In this document: piece by piece, positions 43,604 through 53,863 of the stretch
Layout: each line of letters begins with the position of its first letter
Numbering within the stretch: the stretch's first letter is position 1
Assembly (NCBI GenBank): GCA_963708205.1
Contig: OY970196.1
Location: 2,046,001-2,110,000 of the forward strand
Reading direction: 5' to 3'
Source: CAVYTF01 sp963708205
GTDB taxonomy: Bacteria > Bacteroidota > Bacteroidia > Chitinophagales > Chitinophagaceae
DNA: 64,000 nt
Notes under the pieces: generated by a model
Seen by the model: only the letters and a program-made list of their open reading frames with translations
The model's database searches: none
Told to the model about the DNA's origin: nothing
Position numbers and translations under genes: made by a program

Positions 43604-43663
43604 TTCCAGTGAGAAAATGCGAATGAAAACAATTATTAATTTTAATCTTAATCTTAAATTATT

Positions 43664-44080
43664 ATGGCATATTCAGACAAAGTGATTGACCACTACAGCA
43701 ATCCAAAAAATGTAGGTACACTCGATAAATCAAACAAAAATGTAGGCACAGGTTTAGTTGGTGCGCCCGAATGCGGCGACGTAATGCGCTTGCAAATTGA
43801 AGTTGATGATGCAACAGGTGTGATAAAAGATGCAAAGTTCAAAACCTTTGGATGTGGCTCTGCCATTGCATCTTCGTCGCTTGCAACAGAATGGTTAAAA
43901 GGTAAATCTGTTGATGAAGCTTTGACGATTGATAACATGGATATTGTTGAAGAATTAAATTTACCACCGGTAAAAATTCATTGTTCTGTTTTAGCAGAAG
44001 ATGCTATAAAAGCAGCAATAAATGATTATAGAAAAAAGCAGGGATTAGAGCAATTGGTTTTTGAAGAAAGAATACATTAA
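43664..44080 (+). CDS. iscU: Fe-S cluster scaffold protein
   Basis: 138 residues. Cluster-binding Cys in GAPECGDVM, KTFGCGSAIASSS and VKIHCSVLAEDAI, plus Asp in CGDVM. Builds [2Fe-2S] clusters with IscS. An LPPVKIHC motif (HscA-binding type) is present, although no hscA/hscB genes lie here. Follows iscS by 60 bases. Confidence 0.97.
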   Translation: MAYSDKVIDHYSNPKNVGTLDKSNKNVGTGLVGAPECGDVMRLQIEVDDATGVIKDAKFKTFGCGSAIASSSLATEWLKGKSVDEALTIDNMDIVEELNLPPVKIHCSVLAEDAIKAAINDYRKKQGLEQLVFEERIH

Positions 44081-44097
44081 GAACAATTGACTAATTT

Positions 44098-44448
44098 ATG
44101 GTAGCAACAGAGAATTCAGTTTACGTTAGTGATAAAGCAAAGAGCAAAGTAATTAAATTGATGGAAGAATCAGGTGTTACAAATGATCCTTCTTATTTTT
44201 TGCGTGTATCAGTTGTTGGCGGAGGTTGTTCAGGATTAAGTTATAAACTTGATTTTGATAATGAAATAAAACCAATGGACCAGGTATTTGAAGATAATGG
44301 TTTAAAAATAGTAACAGACTTAAAAAGTTTTTTATACCTCGTTAATACAGAGCTTGATTTTTCTGATGGATTAAATGGCAAAGGATTTTATTTTAAAAAT
44401 CCAAATGCCAGTCGCAGTTGTGGTTGCGGAGAAAGCTTTGCTGTATAA
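44098..44448 (+). CDS. iscA: Fe-S carrier protein (IscA/HesB family)
   Basis: 116 residues. Three conserved Cys in GGGCSGLSYKL and SCGCGESF. Carries clusters from the IscU scaffold to target enzymes. 17 bases after iscU, same transcript. Named iscA from context; SufA/ErpA are relatives of similar sequence. Confidence 0.94.
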   Translation: MVATENSVYVSDKAKSKVIKLMEESGVTNDPSYFLRVSVVGGGCSGLSYKLDFDNEIKPMDQVFEDNGLKIVTDLKSFLYLVNTELDFSDGLNGKGFYFKNPNASRSCGCGESFAV

Positions 44449-44473
44449 TTTTTAAAACATTTAAAATATTTTT

Positions 44474-44498
44474 ATCCCGCTTATGCGGGATTTTTTTA
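44474..44498 (+). terminator. Rho-independent terminator after iscA
   Basis: ATCCCGC pairs with GCGGGAT over a four-base loop, followed by T7. Ends the isc transcript. Confidence 0.85.
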
Positions 44499-44609
44499 TT
44501 AAGTATGAATTAAAATTCAAACAATAAAACAATATTTATTGTTATTGTGTAAATTTTACACACATTTGCTTTTAATCAAATTCATCATTACCCAAAACGA
44601 TTGCTATTA

Positions 44610-47504
44610 ATGAAAAAAATTTTTACTCTTGCTTTGTTGTTCGCAATTGCTACAACACACGCACAATTGCTTTCATGGTCTCCTGCTTTTATTCAGGAAA
44701 GTTCTACTCCAATTACAATAACCATGAACGCAAATTATGGCAACAAAGGGTTGCTTAATTATGCCACAACTTCTGATGTGTATGTGCACATAGGAGTTAT
44801 TACAAACAAAAGCACATCACCCAGTGACTGGAAACATGCGCCTTTTACATGGGGCACAACAAACGCTGCCGCGCATTGCACTTATCTTGGCAGCAATCAA
44901 TGGCAGTTCACCATCACTGGTGGATTAAGATCATTTTTTAGTATGACTGATACAAGCGAGCATGTATTAAAAATTGCCATTTTATTCAGAAACGGTTCAG
45001 GTAGTCTTGCACAACGCAATGCTGATGGTAAAGACATGTACATACCAGTTTATGGAAGTGGCGAATATGCAAGAATTGATAATCCTTTTCGTCAGCCGGA
45101 ATATGTTCCAATAAATGAAACTATCATTAAAAGCGTAGGAAGCACATTGCCTATTGTTGCTAAAGCCAGCCTTAGCGGAAGCAAAATAAAATTGTATTTT
45201 AATGGAAAACTTTTAAATACTGTTACGTCAACTTATGACAGTGTTTCAACCACTATAACAAAAGCTGGAACACAAACAATTGTGGCAAGTGCTACAAGCG
45301 GCGCTGCTACAAGTAGCGATACCCTTTCTTTTTATGTCGCGCCGGCAACGACTGTTGCAGCATTACCAAAAAATACTGTCGACGGAATCAATTATTTAAA
45401 AGGGGATACTTCGGTTACCTTAGTTTTATATGCACCTTATAAAACAAAAATTATGGTGTTGGGAGATTTTAATAATTGGACACCTTCAACACCATATTTA
45501 ATGAATATGACACCGGATGGTTTACGCTTTTGGGTAACGATAAAAGGGCTTGTTTCAGGAAAGGAATATGCTTATCAATACCAAATCGACGACACTTTAC
45601 AGGTTGCAGATTACAACAGTGAAAAAGTATTGGATAAAAATGTTGATCCATATATTTCAAGTACAACTTATCCAAACCTGATGGCTTTTCCAGCACAGGC
45701 ACAAGGAACACTTGCAAGTGTTTTGCAAACAGGTCAGGCCAAGTTTAAATGGAAAGCAAAAAAGTTTGTACGTCCAAATAAAAATAACCTTGTAATTTAT
45801 GAATTATTAATGCGTGACTTTACTGCTGCAGAAAATTGGCAAACGCTTACAGATACACTTACTTATTTAAAACGTCTTGGAGTAAATGCTATTGAAATAA
45901 TGCCTTTCTCCAACTTTGAAGGAGCAAACAGTTGGGGTTATAATCCAAATTTCTTTTTCGCGCCTGACAAAGTATATGGCACGCCAACCAACCTCAAAAA
46001 ATTTGTAGATGCCTGTCACACACAAGGCATGTCAGTAATTATGGATCTTGCAATGCAGGATGTTTATGGCAGCTCACCACTTGCTTCCATGTATTGGAAT
46101 GCAGCCGGCAGCAGACCTGCACCAAATAATCCGTGGCTTGATCAGTATCCAACACATGCTTATAATGTTGGTTCGCAATTCAATCATTCAAGTTCTGCAA
46201 CAATAATTTTGCGTGATCGTGTACTTGACTGGTGGATCAAAAATTACAATATTGATGGATATCGTTTTGATCTTGCCAAAGGATATACGCAAACAAATAC
46301 CTGCGACGGCACAGGCAATAATTGCAATGTTTCTAATTGGAGCGCTTATGATCAAAGCCGCATAAACACATGGGAATCTATTTATGATACTTTACAAAAA
46401 ATATCTAAAAATAGTTATTGCATTCTTGAAATGTTTGCAGATAATTCTGAAGAAACCGTTGAAGCAAATTATGGCATGTTGCAATGGGGTGATATGAATG
46501 CACAATTCACACAGGCAAGCATGGGATATAATAGTAACTGGGATTTTAGCGGAGCTCTTTCTACCACAGAAGGTTGGAGTCAGAACAATCTAGTTGCTTA
46601 CCAGGAAAGTCATGATGAAACAGTTGGTGGTGATGAAAGAGTAATGTTTAAAAATGAAAATTATGGAAATGTTTCAGGAAGTTATAGCACAAAAGATACT
46701 GCTACAGGGTTAAAACGGTCTGCAATGACAACCGCTTTTTGGGCAATGATGCCTGGTCCTAAAATGCTTTGGCAGTTTGAAGAATTAGGCTACGATTATT
46801 CTCCTGATGCATGCAGCAATGGTACACTTACCTGCGGCAACACTGATCCTAAACCTATCCGATGGGATTATAAAACACAAACAAACAGAGCAGCATTATT
46901 TAATATTTACAGCAAACTTTTCAGCTTAAGAAATAATGCAAGTTATCTTCCAACATTTACGGCAGGTTCAGTAAATAAAGATTTATCAAGCTACATAAAA
47001 TGGATGAGTGTTTACAGCACATCGTTGCAGGTAATGGTTTATGGAAATTTTGATGTAGCGCAACAAACAGGCAACATCTCATTTCCGAGCACAGGCACCT
47101 GGTACAATTTATTTACGGGCGCCACAATAAATGTTACAACCACTAATCTCCAAAGTGTGACGTTGCAGCCCGGAGAGTATTATGTTTACATCAACCAAAA
47201 TCCTAACACTTCGCTAGAAGCTCCATTAACTTTGCAAAAGCCAACGGTGCCCGTTGCTGCATTGTGGCAGGTTTATCCAAATCCGGCAATTGGCAATACT
47301 TATTTTCATGCACAATCAAATCTTGGAAAGTTTCAGTTGCAGCTTACAGATATTTCAGGTAAAGTTCTGTATAACTATACAGCAGAAAATATGTTGAAAG
47401 GAAATGAAATAAATATTCCGGTTAAAGGTTTTGCGCACGGAATGTATTTATTAAAAATAAATGCTGATAAAGCCAGCGGAACAGAAAAAATAATAGTGCA
47501 ATAA
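44610..47504 (+). CDS. Secreted GH13 amylase-family protein with T9SS sorting domain
   Basis: 964 residues from the ATG at 44610 (signal peptide MKKIFTLALLFAIATTHAQ). Order: N-terminal beta domains, a CBM48/E-set domain (~265-350; VTLVLYAPYKTKIMVLGDFNNW), a GH13 (beta/alpha)8 catalytic domain (~385-800) and a C-terminal T9SS type A sorting domain (~885-964; VYPNPAIGN to KIIVQ). Catalytic residues visible: nucleophile D554 (GYRFDLAKG), acid/base E607 (CILEMFAD), H668-D669 (ESHDE). Alpha-glucan hydrolase; precise substrate unknown. Followed by a terminator. Confidence 0.93.
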   Translation: MKKIFTLALLFAIATTHAQLLSWSPAFIQESSTPITITMNANYGNKGLLNYATTSDVYVHIGVITNKSTSPSDWKHAPFTWGTTNAAAHCTYLGSNQWQFTITGGLRSFFSMTDTSEHVLKIAILFRNGSGSLAQRNADGKDMYIPVYGSGEYARIDNPFRQPEYVPINETIIKSVGSTLPIVAKASLSGSKIKLYFNGKLLNTVTSTYDSVSTTITKAGTQTIVASATSGAATSSDTLSFYVAPATTVAALPKNTVDGINYLKGDTSVTLVLYAPYKTKIMVLGDFNNWTPSTPYLMNMTPDGLRFWVTIKGLVSGKEYAYQYQIDDTLQVADYNSEKVLDKNVDPYISSTTYPNLMAFPAQAQGTLASVLQTGQAKFKWKAKKFVRPNKNNLVIYELLMRDFTAAENWQTLTDTLTYLKRLGVNAIEIMPFSNFEGANSWGYNPNFFFAPDKVYGTPTNLKKFVDACHTQGMSVIMDLAMQDVYGSSPLASMYWNAAGSRPAPNNPWLDQYPTHAYNVGSQFNHSSSATIILRDRVLDWWIKNYNIDGYRFDLAKGYTQTNTCDGTGNNCNVSNWSAYDQSRINTWESIYDTLQKISKNSYCILEMFADNSEETVEANYGMLQWGDMNAQFTQASMGYNSNWDFSGALSTTEGWSQNNLVAYQESHDETVGGDERVMFKNENYGNVSGSYSTKDTATGLKRSAMTTAFWAMMPGPKMLWQFEELGYDYSPDACSNGTLTCGNTDPKPIRWDYKTQTNRAALFNIYSKLFSLRNNASYLPTFTAGSVNKDLSSYIKWMSVYSTSLQVMVYGNFDVAQQTGNISFPSTGTWYNLFTGATINVTTTNLQSVTLQPGEYYVYINQNPNTSLEAPLTLQKPTVPVAALWQVYPNPAIGNTYFHAQSNLGKFQLQLTDISGKVLYNYTAENMLKGNEINIPVKGFAHGMYLLKINADKASGTEKIIVQ

Positions 47505-47529
47505 AATGTTTGTTGGGTTAAAGAAGAAG

Positions 47530-47560
47530 TCCGTCTCAAAATTGAGGCGGATTTTTTTTA
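47530..47560 (+). terminator. Rho-independent terminator after the amylase gene
   Basis: TCCGTCTCAA pairs with TTGAGGCGGA (ten pairs, one G-T) and T8 follows. The remaining ~200 bases to gldF show no gene. Confidence 0.8.
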
Positions 47561-47761
47561 TAAGAGTTATTTGATTTTTTATGTCATGATTTTTAAGATA
47601 CATTTTGAAATTTGCTCAATAGCATTTTAGTTTTTCAATGGTGCCAATGTCACTGCTGCTTTATTAATATTATTCAGACTGGCAAAAAAAATTTTTCAAA
47701 CAACAACGATATAACAATCCTTTTTAAGCAGAGATTATTTTTTCTCATAGCTTTGAAACCA

Positions 47762-48484
47762 ATGTGGATGATTTGTAAAAAAGAATGGCAGCAGTTTTTT
47801 AGCAGCCTTACCGGATACATTGCGCTCGTTGTTTTTATGTTACTGAATGGTTTGTTTCTCTTCGTTTTCCCAAACACAAGCCTTCTTGATTTTGGTTATG
47901 CCTCATTGAATGGGTTTTTTAATATCGCACCATGGATATTATTATTTCTTGTGCCAACTATCACGATGCGCAGCCTAGCAGATGAATACAAAACTGGCAC
48001 GTTCGAGTTACTTCGTACAATGCCACTTACGCCTGCACAAATTACCTGGGGAAAATATTTTGGCTCTTTACTTGTTGTTGCGTTAGCGCTTCTGCCAACA
48101 ATAATTTATACAATCTCCATTCAGCAATTGAGTGCTGTTGGCGGCATTGATGTTGGCAGCACGATCGGTAGTTATATCGGTTTGCTTTTGTTGGGCGCTG
48201 TATTTACTGCTGTTGGTATTTGCGCGAGTAGTTTTACGAATAATACTGTGGTAGCATTCATTTCCGGTGCGTTTGTATGTTTTATTTTATATACTGGTTT
48301 CGAAGCGCTGAGCCAATTGCCTGTGTTTAAAAACGGCATGGATTATTATGTTGAAATGCTTGGCATTAATTTTCATTATGCAAGTATTAGCCGCGGTGTA
48401 GTTGATGCGCGTGATATTGTTTATTTCTTTGGAATGATAGTTTTATTTATGTTGATTACACAAAGAAATTTGGTAAAGCGATAA
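47762..48484 (+). CDS. gldF: Gliding-motility ABC transporter permease GldF
   Basis: 241 residues from MWMICKKEW; the frame upstream of 47762 reads unlike GldF. Six helices; SSLTGYIALVVFMLLNGLFLFVFP and PWILLFLVPTITMRSLADEYKTGTFELLRTMPL are typical. Membrane part of the GldAFG ABC transporter needed for gliding or for T9SS-linked functions in Flavobacterium. The ATPase gldA is not in the window, as is usual for this split. GldG starts eight bases after it. Confidence 0.92.
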   Translation: MWMICKKEWQQFFSSLTGYIALVVFMLLNGLFLFVFPNTSLLDFGYASLNGFFNIAPWILLFLVPTITMRSLADEYKTGTFELLRTMPLTPAQITWGKYFGSLLVVALALLPTIIYTISIQQLSAVGGIDVGSTIGSYIGLLLLGAVFTAVGICASSFTNNTVVAFISGAFVCFILYTGFEALSQLPVFKNGMDYYVEMLGINFHYASISRGVVDARDIVYFFGMIVLFMLITQRNLVKR

Positions 48485-48492
48485 ATATTTGG

Positions 48493-50259
48493 ATGATGAC
48501 TATTGTAAATAAAATTTTACAACATAAATACTGGTGGCTGTTTATTGTATTTCTTTTTGTGGCAATTATTTATGTTTCATCTTTCATCCAATATCGCGCA
48601 GACCTCACGACAGACAAGCGTTTTACCCTTTCATCTTCTACAAAAAAATTAATAAGAAATCTTGATTCTGATGTCACGATAAAAGTTTTTTTGACGGGTG
48701 ATCTGCCTGCTGATTATAAAAAATTAAGTATAGCCACTTCTGATCTCCTGTATGAATTCAGAGACATTAGTGATAATAAAATAAATTTTCAATTTGAAGA
48801 ACCTGGAAAAGATTTAGACGATAGTTCAAAAAATATTTTGTTCGACAGTCTTGCGCATCTTGGTGTTGTGTTTGAAAGAAATGATGATCTGAATGCTTCC
48901 CAAAACAAAACTTCATCCCAGATAATCATTCCTTCCGCATTGGTTTTTTATAAAAATCAAAAGCCTTTTGCAATTGATCTGCGAAGCAGCCGGGAAATTT
49001 TTAAAAATTATAATGTTATCACTGACAATCCTGAAGAAAAAATTGATAAAGAAGCTACACGCAATGCTGCTGAGGCTTTGCTCGAATTCAAATTCGCAAA
49101 TGCAATTGATAAACTCACAAGAAAATATGTTCCAACAATTGCTTATGCCGTTGGTAATGGTGAACCGATTGACCTTACCATAAATGATCTTGGCGAGAAT
49201 TTACGCAATGATTACAGGCTTGGTGTTTTCGATCTTACAAAATCATATCCAGATGCTTCGCAAATTGATGCATTGCTGATAGTGAAGCCTACAAAGCCTT
49301 TCAGCGAAGAAGATAAATTAAAAATCGATCAGTTTGTAATGCATGGTGGCAAAGTGTTTTGGGCAATTGATAAATTATACGCAGAGCTTGACAGCCTTAT
49401 GCGAAGCCAGTCAGACTTTGTTGCATTTGACAGAAACTTAAATCTTGATGATATACTTTTTAAATATGGTGTGCGTATAAATAGTGATCTTGTACAAGAT
49501 CTTAATTGCTCTAAAATACCTGTAGTTATTGGTTATAATCCAGATAACAGTCCGCGCATGCAGCGCGTTCCTTGGCCATATTATCCATTTCTATCTTCAA
49601 CAAATAATAATCCTGTTTCAAAAAATCTTGATCGTGTGCTCACCATTTTTCCGTCGAGCATTGATACCATAAAATCATTCGATATAAAAAAAACAATTCT
49701 GCTTGCAACAGATACCAACAGCAGAAAGTTAAGCTCGCCTGCTATCGTTAGTTTAAACAGTGTAAAAGATGATGCAGATTTTCAAACGTTTAATGAAAGT
49801 TACATTCCTGTAGCAGTTTTACTGGAGGGAAAATTCCAATCTTTATATGCAAATAGGTTAACACAAAATGTCTTGGATTCCATCGCAAAGTCAACAGGCA
49901 AGCCATTCTTAGCTGTTGCTGATAAAGCAGGCAAACAGATCATTGTTTCCGATGCAGATGTTGTTACTAACCAGGTTAGCCATACAAGCGGTCCGTTGCC
50001 GATGGGTGAACTTGAGTTTGAAAATTATCGTTTTGCAAACCGCGAATTTTTTCTCAACAGCATTGATTACCTCGTTAGTACGAGTGGCATTTTTGAAAGC
50101 CGCAACAAAGATTTCGTCCTGCGTTTGCTCGATAAGAAAAAGGTAGAAGACCAACGCACGCAATGGCAATTAATAAATATTGCAGCACCGATTGCATTGG
50201 TGATATTATTTGGAATATTTTTTCAATGGAGAAGAAAAAATAAATATGCTCTGCGATAA
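48493..50259 (+). CDS. gldG: Gliding-motility-associated protein GldG
   Basis: 588 residues: N-terminal helix (WWLFIVFLFVAIIYVSSF), a large periplasmic domain (RADLTTDKRFTLSSSTKKLI; ABC_transp_aux type), a C-terminal helix (IAAPIALVILFGIFF) with a basic tail. Partner of GldF in the same ABC complex. Start could be ATG 48493 or 48496. Its stop touches an inverted repeat copy. Confidence 0.92.
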   Translation: MMTIVNKILQHKYWWLFIVFLFVAIIYVSSFIQYRADLTTDKRFTLSSSTKKLIRNLDSDVTIKVFLTGDLPADYKKLSIATSDLLYEFRDISDNKINFQFEEPGKDLDDSSKNILFDSLAHLGVVFERNDDLNASQNKTSSQIIIPSALVFYKNQKPFAIDLRSSREIFKNYNVITDNPEEKIDKEATRNAAEALLEFKFANAIDKLTRKYVPTIAYAVGNGEPIDLTINDLGENLRNDYRLGVFDLTKSYPDASQIDALLIVKPTKPFSEEDKLKIDQFVMHGGKVFWAIDKLYAELDSLMRSQSDFVAFDRNLNLDDILFKYGVRINSDLVQDLNCSKIPVVIGYNPDNSPRMQRVPWPYYPFLSSTNNNPVSKNLDRVLTIFPSSIDTIKSFDIKKTILLATDTNSRKLSSPAIVSLNSVKDDADFQTFNESYIPVAVLLEGKFQSLYANRLTQNVLDSIAKSTGKPFLAVADKAGKQIIVSDADVVTNQVSHTSGPLPMGELEFENYRFANREFFLNSIDYLVSTSGIFESRNKDFVLRLLDKKKVEDQRTQWQLINIAAPIALVILFGIFFQWRRKNKYALR

Positions 50260-50260
50260 T

Positions 50261-50320
50261 TTTTTTTGATACCAGCTTTTGTTTTTCATAGCATCATCGT
50301 TGCGTCGCAATTCTTTCATC
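50261..50320 (-). repeat. Dispersed intergenic repeat, subfamily 1, copy C (inverted)
   Basis: On the minus strand it reads GATGAAAGAATTGCGACGCAA, then CGATGATG, a variable middle, and GCTGGTATCAAAAAA. One base differs from copies A and B in the left block. Its right end abuts the gldG stop; its left end faces terC. Confidence 0.8.
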
Positions 50321-50375
50321 ATTTTCTCTTCGCGCAACTATTATTTTTTTACTGTATCATTTATTTTTTGCAAAG

Positions 50376-50383
50376 TATTTTTG
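50376..50383 (+). promoter_or_regulatory. Promoter -7 element (TATTTTTG) for terC
   Basis: TAnnTTTG match 15 bases before the terC ATG at 50399. Confidence 0.5.
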
Positions 50384-50398
50384 CTCACATTTTTCTGC

Positions 50399-51349
50399 AT
50401 GTCCAAAGATCATTTTGTTTATCTTATTTTCGGCATAGTGCTGCTTGCATCATTGATCTTCGATCTGGGAATATTGAGTAAAAAAGGAAAGAAAATAACC
50501 ATACACCAAGCCTTTCTTCAAACCATTTTTTGGATTGGACTTGCACTTTGTTTTTTTCTTTTTTTATGGATGGAAAAGGGTAACAAATCAGCGCTGCAAT
50601 ATATCAGTGCCTACTTAATGGAATGGAGCTTAAGCGTAGATAATATTTTTATTTTCATATTAATTTTTGCCGCTTTTAATGTAAAAGAAAAAAATTACTC
50701 GCGCGTATTATTAATTGGAATTTTAATGGCAATTATATTCCGTGTTTTATTTATAACTGCCGGCGTTATAATCGTTCAAAGGTTTAATTGGATACTGTAT
50801 ATTTTCGGATTGTTTCTTCTTTATACAGGTTATAAAATGTTTGTAAATAAAGAAGAAAAGAAATTTGATCCGCAGGAAAATAAAGTCTATAAATTTCTAA
50901 AAAAAATTTTGCCGCTTGTTCCTCACGATGGCAATGGAAAATTCATTATCCGCGAAAAGGGAAAGCCGGTTTATACCACTTTATTTGTTGTCATTATTTT
51001 ACTTTCGTCTATTGACGTTTTATTTTCACTGGACTCAATCCCAGCCGTGCTAGGCATTTCAAGAGATAGGCTCGTAATTTATACTTCTAATGTTTTCGCA
51101 GTGCTTGGTTTGCGCTCATTATTTTTTCTATTAAGAAATGCAATAGATAAATTTAAATATTTACCCAAAGGAATAGCAGTTGTCTTAATTTTTATCGGAA
51201 TAAAAATGCTGGGAGAACACTGGATAAATCAATGGGTTGATACTGCCACTGAAGCAATTATTTCTTTAGCTATGATTGTACTTTGCATTAGCATTTCAAT
51301 GATTTATTCGCAGATGAAAATTAAAAAGCAAAATGCTTTATTGTTTTGA
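50399..51349 (+). CDS. TerC/Alx-family membrane protein
   Basis: 316 residues from MSKDHFVYL (upstream frame is repeat-derived). About nine helices; metal-site motifs EWSLSVDNIFIF and LFSLDSIPAVLGIS with conserved Asp. TerC relatives are linked to manganese export or tellurite resistance. The C-terminal helix is followed by a short basic tail. Its stop overlaps the murF-alr start (TTGA), so the two are coupled. Confidence 0.9.
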   Translation: MSKDHFVYLIFGIVLLASLIFDLGILSKKGKKITIHQAFLQTIFWIGLALCFFLFLWMEKGNKSALQYISAYLMEWSLSVDNIFIFILIFAAFNVKEKNYSRVLLIGILMAIIFRVLFITAGVIIVQRFNWILYIFGLFLLYTGYKMFVNKEEKKFDPQENKVYKFLKKILPLVPHDGNGKFIIREKGKPVYTTLFVVIILLSSIDVLFSLDSIPAVLGISRDRLVIYTSNVFAVLGLRSLFFLLRNAIDKFKYLPKGIAVVLIFIGIKMLGEHWINQWVDTATEAIISLAMIVLCISISMIYSQMKIKKQNALLF

Positions 51350-53805
51350 ATTATTCACTTCAACATATCGCCATAGTTTTAAAAGCTGAAGCAAATATTC
51401 AGTCTGATGCAGTAATAAAATATCTATTAACCGATAGCAGGCGCATTGTTTTTCCTGAAACAACTTTATTTTTTGCATTGCAAACTGCAAAAAGAAATGG
51501 TCATGATTTTATTAAGGAAGTGTATGAGCGTGGTGTAAGAAATTTTGTTGTTTCAAATGATTTTAATACCGATATTTTTTCAGCTGCAAATTTTATAAAA
51601 GTTGCTGATACGCTGAAAGCCTTGCAGTTATTGGCGTCTAAACATCGTGAAAAATTTTCTTATCCTGTTATAGGCATTACTGGAAGCAATGGAAAAACAA
51701 TTGTGAAGGAATGGTTGTATCAATTATTATCAACTGATTTCAATATTATCAGAAGCCCGCGAAGTTATAATTCGCAGATCGGTGTGCCCTTGAGTGTTTG
51801 GCAAATGAATGAAGAAAATAACCTTGCAATCTTTGAAGCAGGTATCTCTCTGCCTGATGAAATGGATGCTTTGCAAAAAATAATTCAGCCGACATTAGGC
51901 ATTTTTACAAATATTGGTGAAGCACATAAAGAAGGTTTTGAAAATATTTTGGAGAAAGCAAAAGAAAAAGCAAAGCTATTTAAAAATGTTTCCACATTGT
52001 TTTGTAATGCAGATGATGCCATCATTAATCAAGCGATTGATGATTTATCATGCACAATTTTCAACTACGGTAAAAATGAAAGTGCATCTTTAAAGATTAG
52101 ATCAGTACAGAGAAATCAATCGCAAACTATTATTAATGCAGCATATCAATCAAATAGTTTTTCTTTTAAAATTCCTTTCATTGATGATGCTTCTATTGAG
52201 AATGCAATTGTTTGTTGTTGTGTGATGTTGTATTTTAACGTTGATTTTTTTGACATTCAACATCGCATGGAAGGCTTACTGCCAGTGGATATGCGGCTGC
52301 AGCTCATAAAAGCTATCAACTATTGTTCTGTTATTAATGACAGTTATAGTTTTGATATTAATTCATTCAATATTGCACTTGATTTTTTATTGCAACAAAA
52401 TCAATACAATCAAAGAACAATTATTATTTCAGATTTTTTTGATAAGGCTAACATTGGATCTTACAAAGCTGTAGCAGATATTTTAAACACAAAAAAAATA
52501 AATCGTGTTATAGCAATCGGTGAATATTGGCACAGTCAGCAACAATTGTTATCAAACAAAATTGCTATTTCAGAATTTTATACAAGCACTGAAAACTTTA
52601 TTCATCAATTCAATTCTAATCATTTTAAAAATGAAGCCATCTTGCTGAAAGGTGCGCGGATATTCGGTTTTGAAAGAATTGTGTCATTGCTTGAAAAAAA
52701 AGTGCATCAGACTGTGATGGAAATAAACCTCACTTCACTTGCGCATAATCTTAATCAATATCAACAGCTTTTGCATGCAAATGTAAAGATGATGGTGATG
52801 GTGAAAGCATTTGCTTATGGCAGCGGCAGTACAGAAGTAGCGAATGTTTTACAGTTTCATAAAGTTGATTATCTCGCCGTTGCGTATGCGGATGAAGGCG
52901 TTGAGCTTCGCAATGCGGGAATTTCTTTGCCAATAATGGTAATGAATGTGGATGAGGCTGCTTTTGAAACCATCATTCAAAACAATCTTGAACCTGAATT
53001 ATTTTCTTTCGAAATTTTTAAGTCATTCGCTGCATTCCTTTCCAGGCAAGGGTTGCAGCAATATCCCGTTCATATAAAACTTGATACGGGCATGCATCGC
53101 CTTGGCTTTGAAGAAAAGGATTTGAAAGAACTAATTTCTTTAATAAAAAATAATTCTTCAATTATTATCAAATCAGTTTTCAGTCATCTTGCTGCAAGTG
53201 AAGATGCAAATGAAGATACTTTCACAAAACATCAGGCAACTGTTTTTGAAAGATGTTGTGATGCTTTACAAAAAATTTGCGGATATACTTTTATAAAACA
53301 TCTTTCAAATTCAGCAGCTATTTTCCGCCATCCGGAAATGCAGTTTGATATGGTGCGTCTCGGCATTGGTTTATATGGGATTGATGCTTCGAACGAAAAG
53401 CAACTTTCTTTGAAAACAGTTGCCATTTTAAAAACAACCATTACGCAATTGCGATGGGTAAAAAATGGCGATACAATTGGATATAATCGTCGAGGAAAAG
53501 TTGGAAGAGATTCATTGATCGCAACAATAAGAATTGGTTATGCAGATGGCTTTAGCAGAAGGCTAGGAAATGGAGTTGGTAAAGTTTTTATTAAACAAAA
53601 ATCAGCTCCGGTTATCGGAAGTGTGTGCATGGATATGACGATGATTGATGTAACAGAAATTGAAAATTTGCAAGAAGGAAATGAGGTTGAAATCTTTGGA
53701 AATAATATTTCTATACATGAGTTTTCAAAATCGTGCGGCACCATTCCGTATGAAATATTAACAACCATCAGCCAGCGTGTAAAGCGCGTGTATATTGAAG
53801 AATAA
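51346..53805 (+). CDS. murF-alr: Bifunctional UDP-MurNAc-tripeptide:D-Ala-D-Ala ligase / alanine racemase
   Basis: 819 residues. Residues 1-~450 MurF: ATP loop G110-ITGSNG-K117-T118, RSPRSYNSQIGVPLSVW. Residues ~455-819 alanine racemase: PLP Lys K487 in MVKAFAYGSGS, GIGLYGID, SVCMDMTMID. The fusion puts D-Ala supply next to the step that uses D-Ala-D-Ala; known in Bacteroidota. Starts with TTG overlapping the terC stop; the first ATG comes after the MurF ATP loop and cannot be the start. Confidence 0.96.
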   Translation: MNYSLQHIAIVLKAEANIQSDAVIKYLLTDSRRIVFPETTLFFALQTAKRNGHDFIKEVYERGVRNFVVSNDFNTDIFSAANFIKVADTLKALQLLASKHREKFSYPVIGITGSNGKTIVKEWLYQLLSTDFNIIRSPRSYNSQIGVPLSVWQMNEENNLAIFEAGISLPDEMDALQKIIQPTLGIFTNIGEAHKEGFENILEKAKEKAKLFKNVSTLFCNADDAIINQAIDDLSCTIFNYGKNESASLKIRSVQRNQSQTIINAAYQSNSFSFKIPFIDDASIENAIVCCCVMLYFNVDFFDIQHRMEGLLPVDMRLQLIKAINYCSVINDSYSFDINSFNIALDFLLQQNQYNQRTIIISDFFDKANIGSYKAVADILNTKKINRVIAIGEYWHSQQQLLSNKIAISEFYTSTENFIHQFNSNHFKNEAILLKGARIFGFERIVSLLEKKVHQTVMEINLTSLAHNLNQYQQLLHANVKMMVMVKAFAYGSGSTEVANVLQFHKVDYLAVAYADEGVELRNAGISLPIMVMNVDEAAFETIIQNNLEPELFSFEIFKSFAAFLSRQGLQQYPVHIKLDTGMHRLGFEEKDLKELISLIKNNSSIIIKSVFSHLAASEDANEDTFTKHQATVFERCCDALQKICGYTFIKHLSNSAAIFRHPEMQFDMVRLGIGLYGIDASNEKQLSLKTVAILKTTITQLRWVKNGDTIGYNRRGKVGRDSLIATIRIGYADGFSRRLGNGVGKVFIKQKSAPVIGSVCMDMTMIDVTEIENLQEGNEVEIFGNNISIHEFSKSCGTIPYEILTTISQRVKRVYIEE

Positions 53806-53839
53806 AGAAACATTCGCAAATCCTTGATTTCATTTCTAT

Positions 53840-53847
53840 TATATTTG
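53840..53847 (+). promoter_or_regulatory. Promoter -7 element (TATATTTG) for lspA
   Basis: TAnnTTTG match 16 bases before the lspA ATG at 53864. Confidence 0.45.
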
Positions 53848-53863
53848 CGCAAAATTTTTTTGG

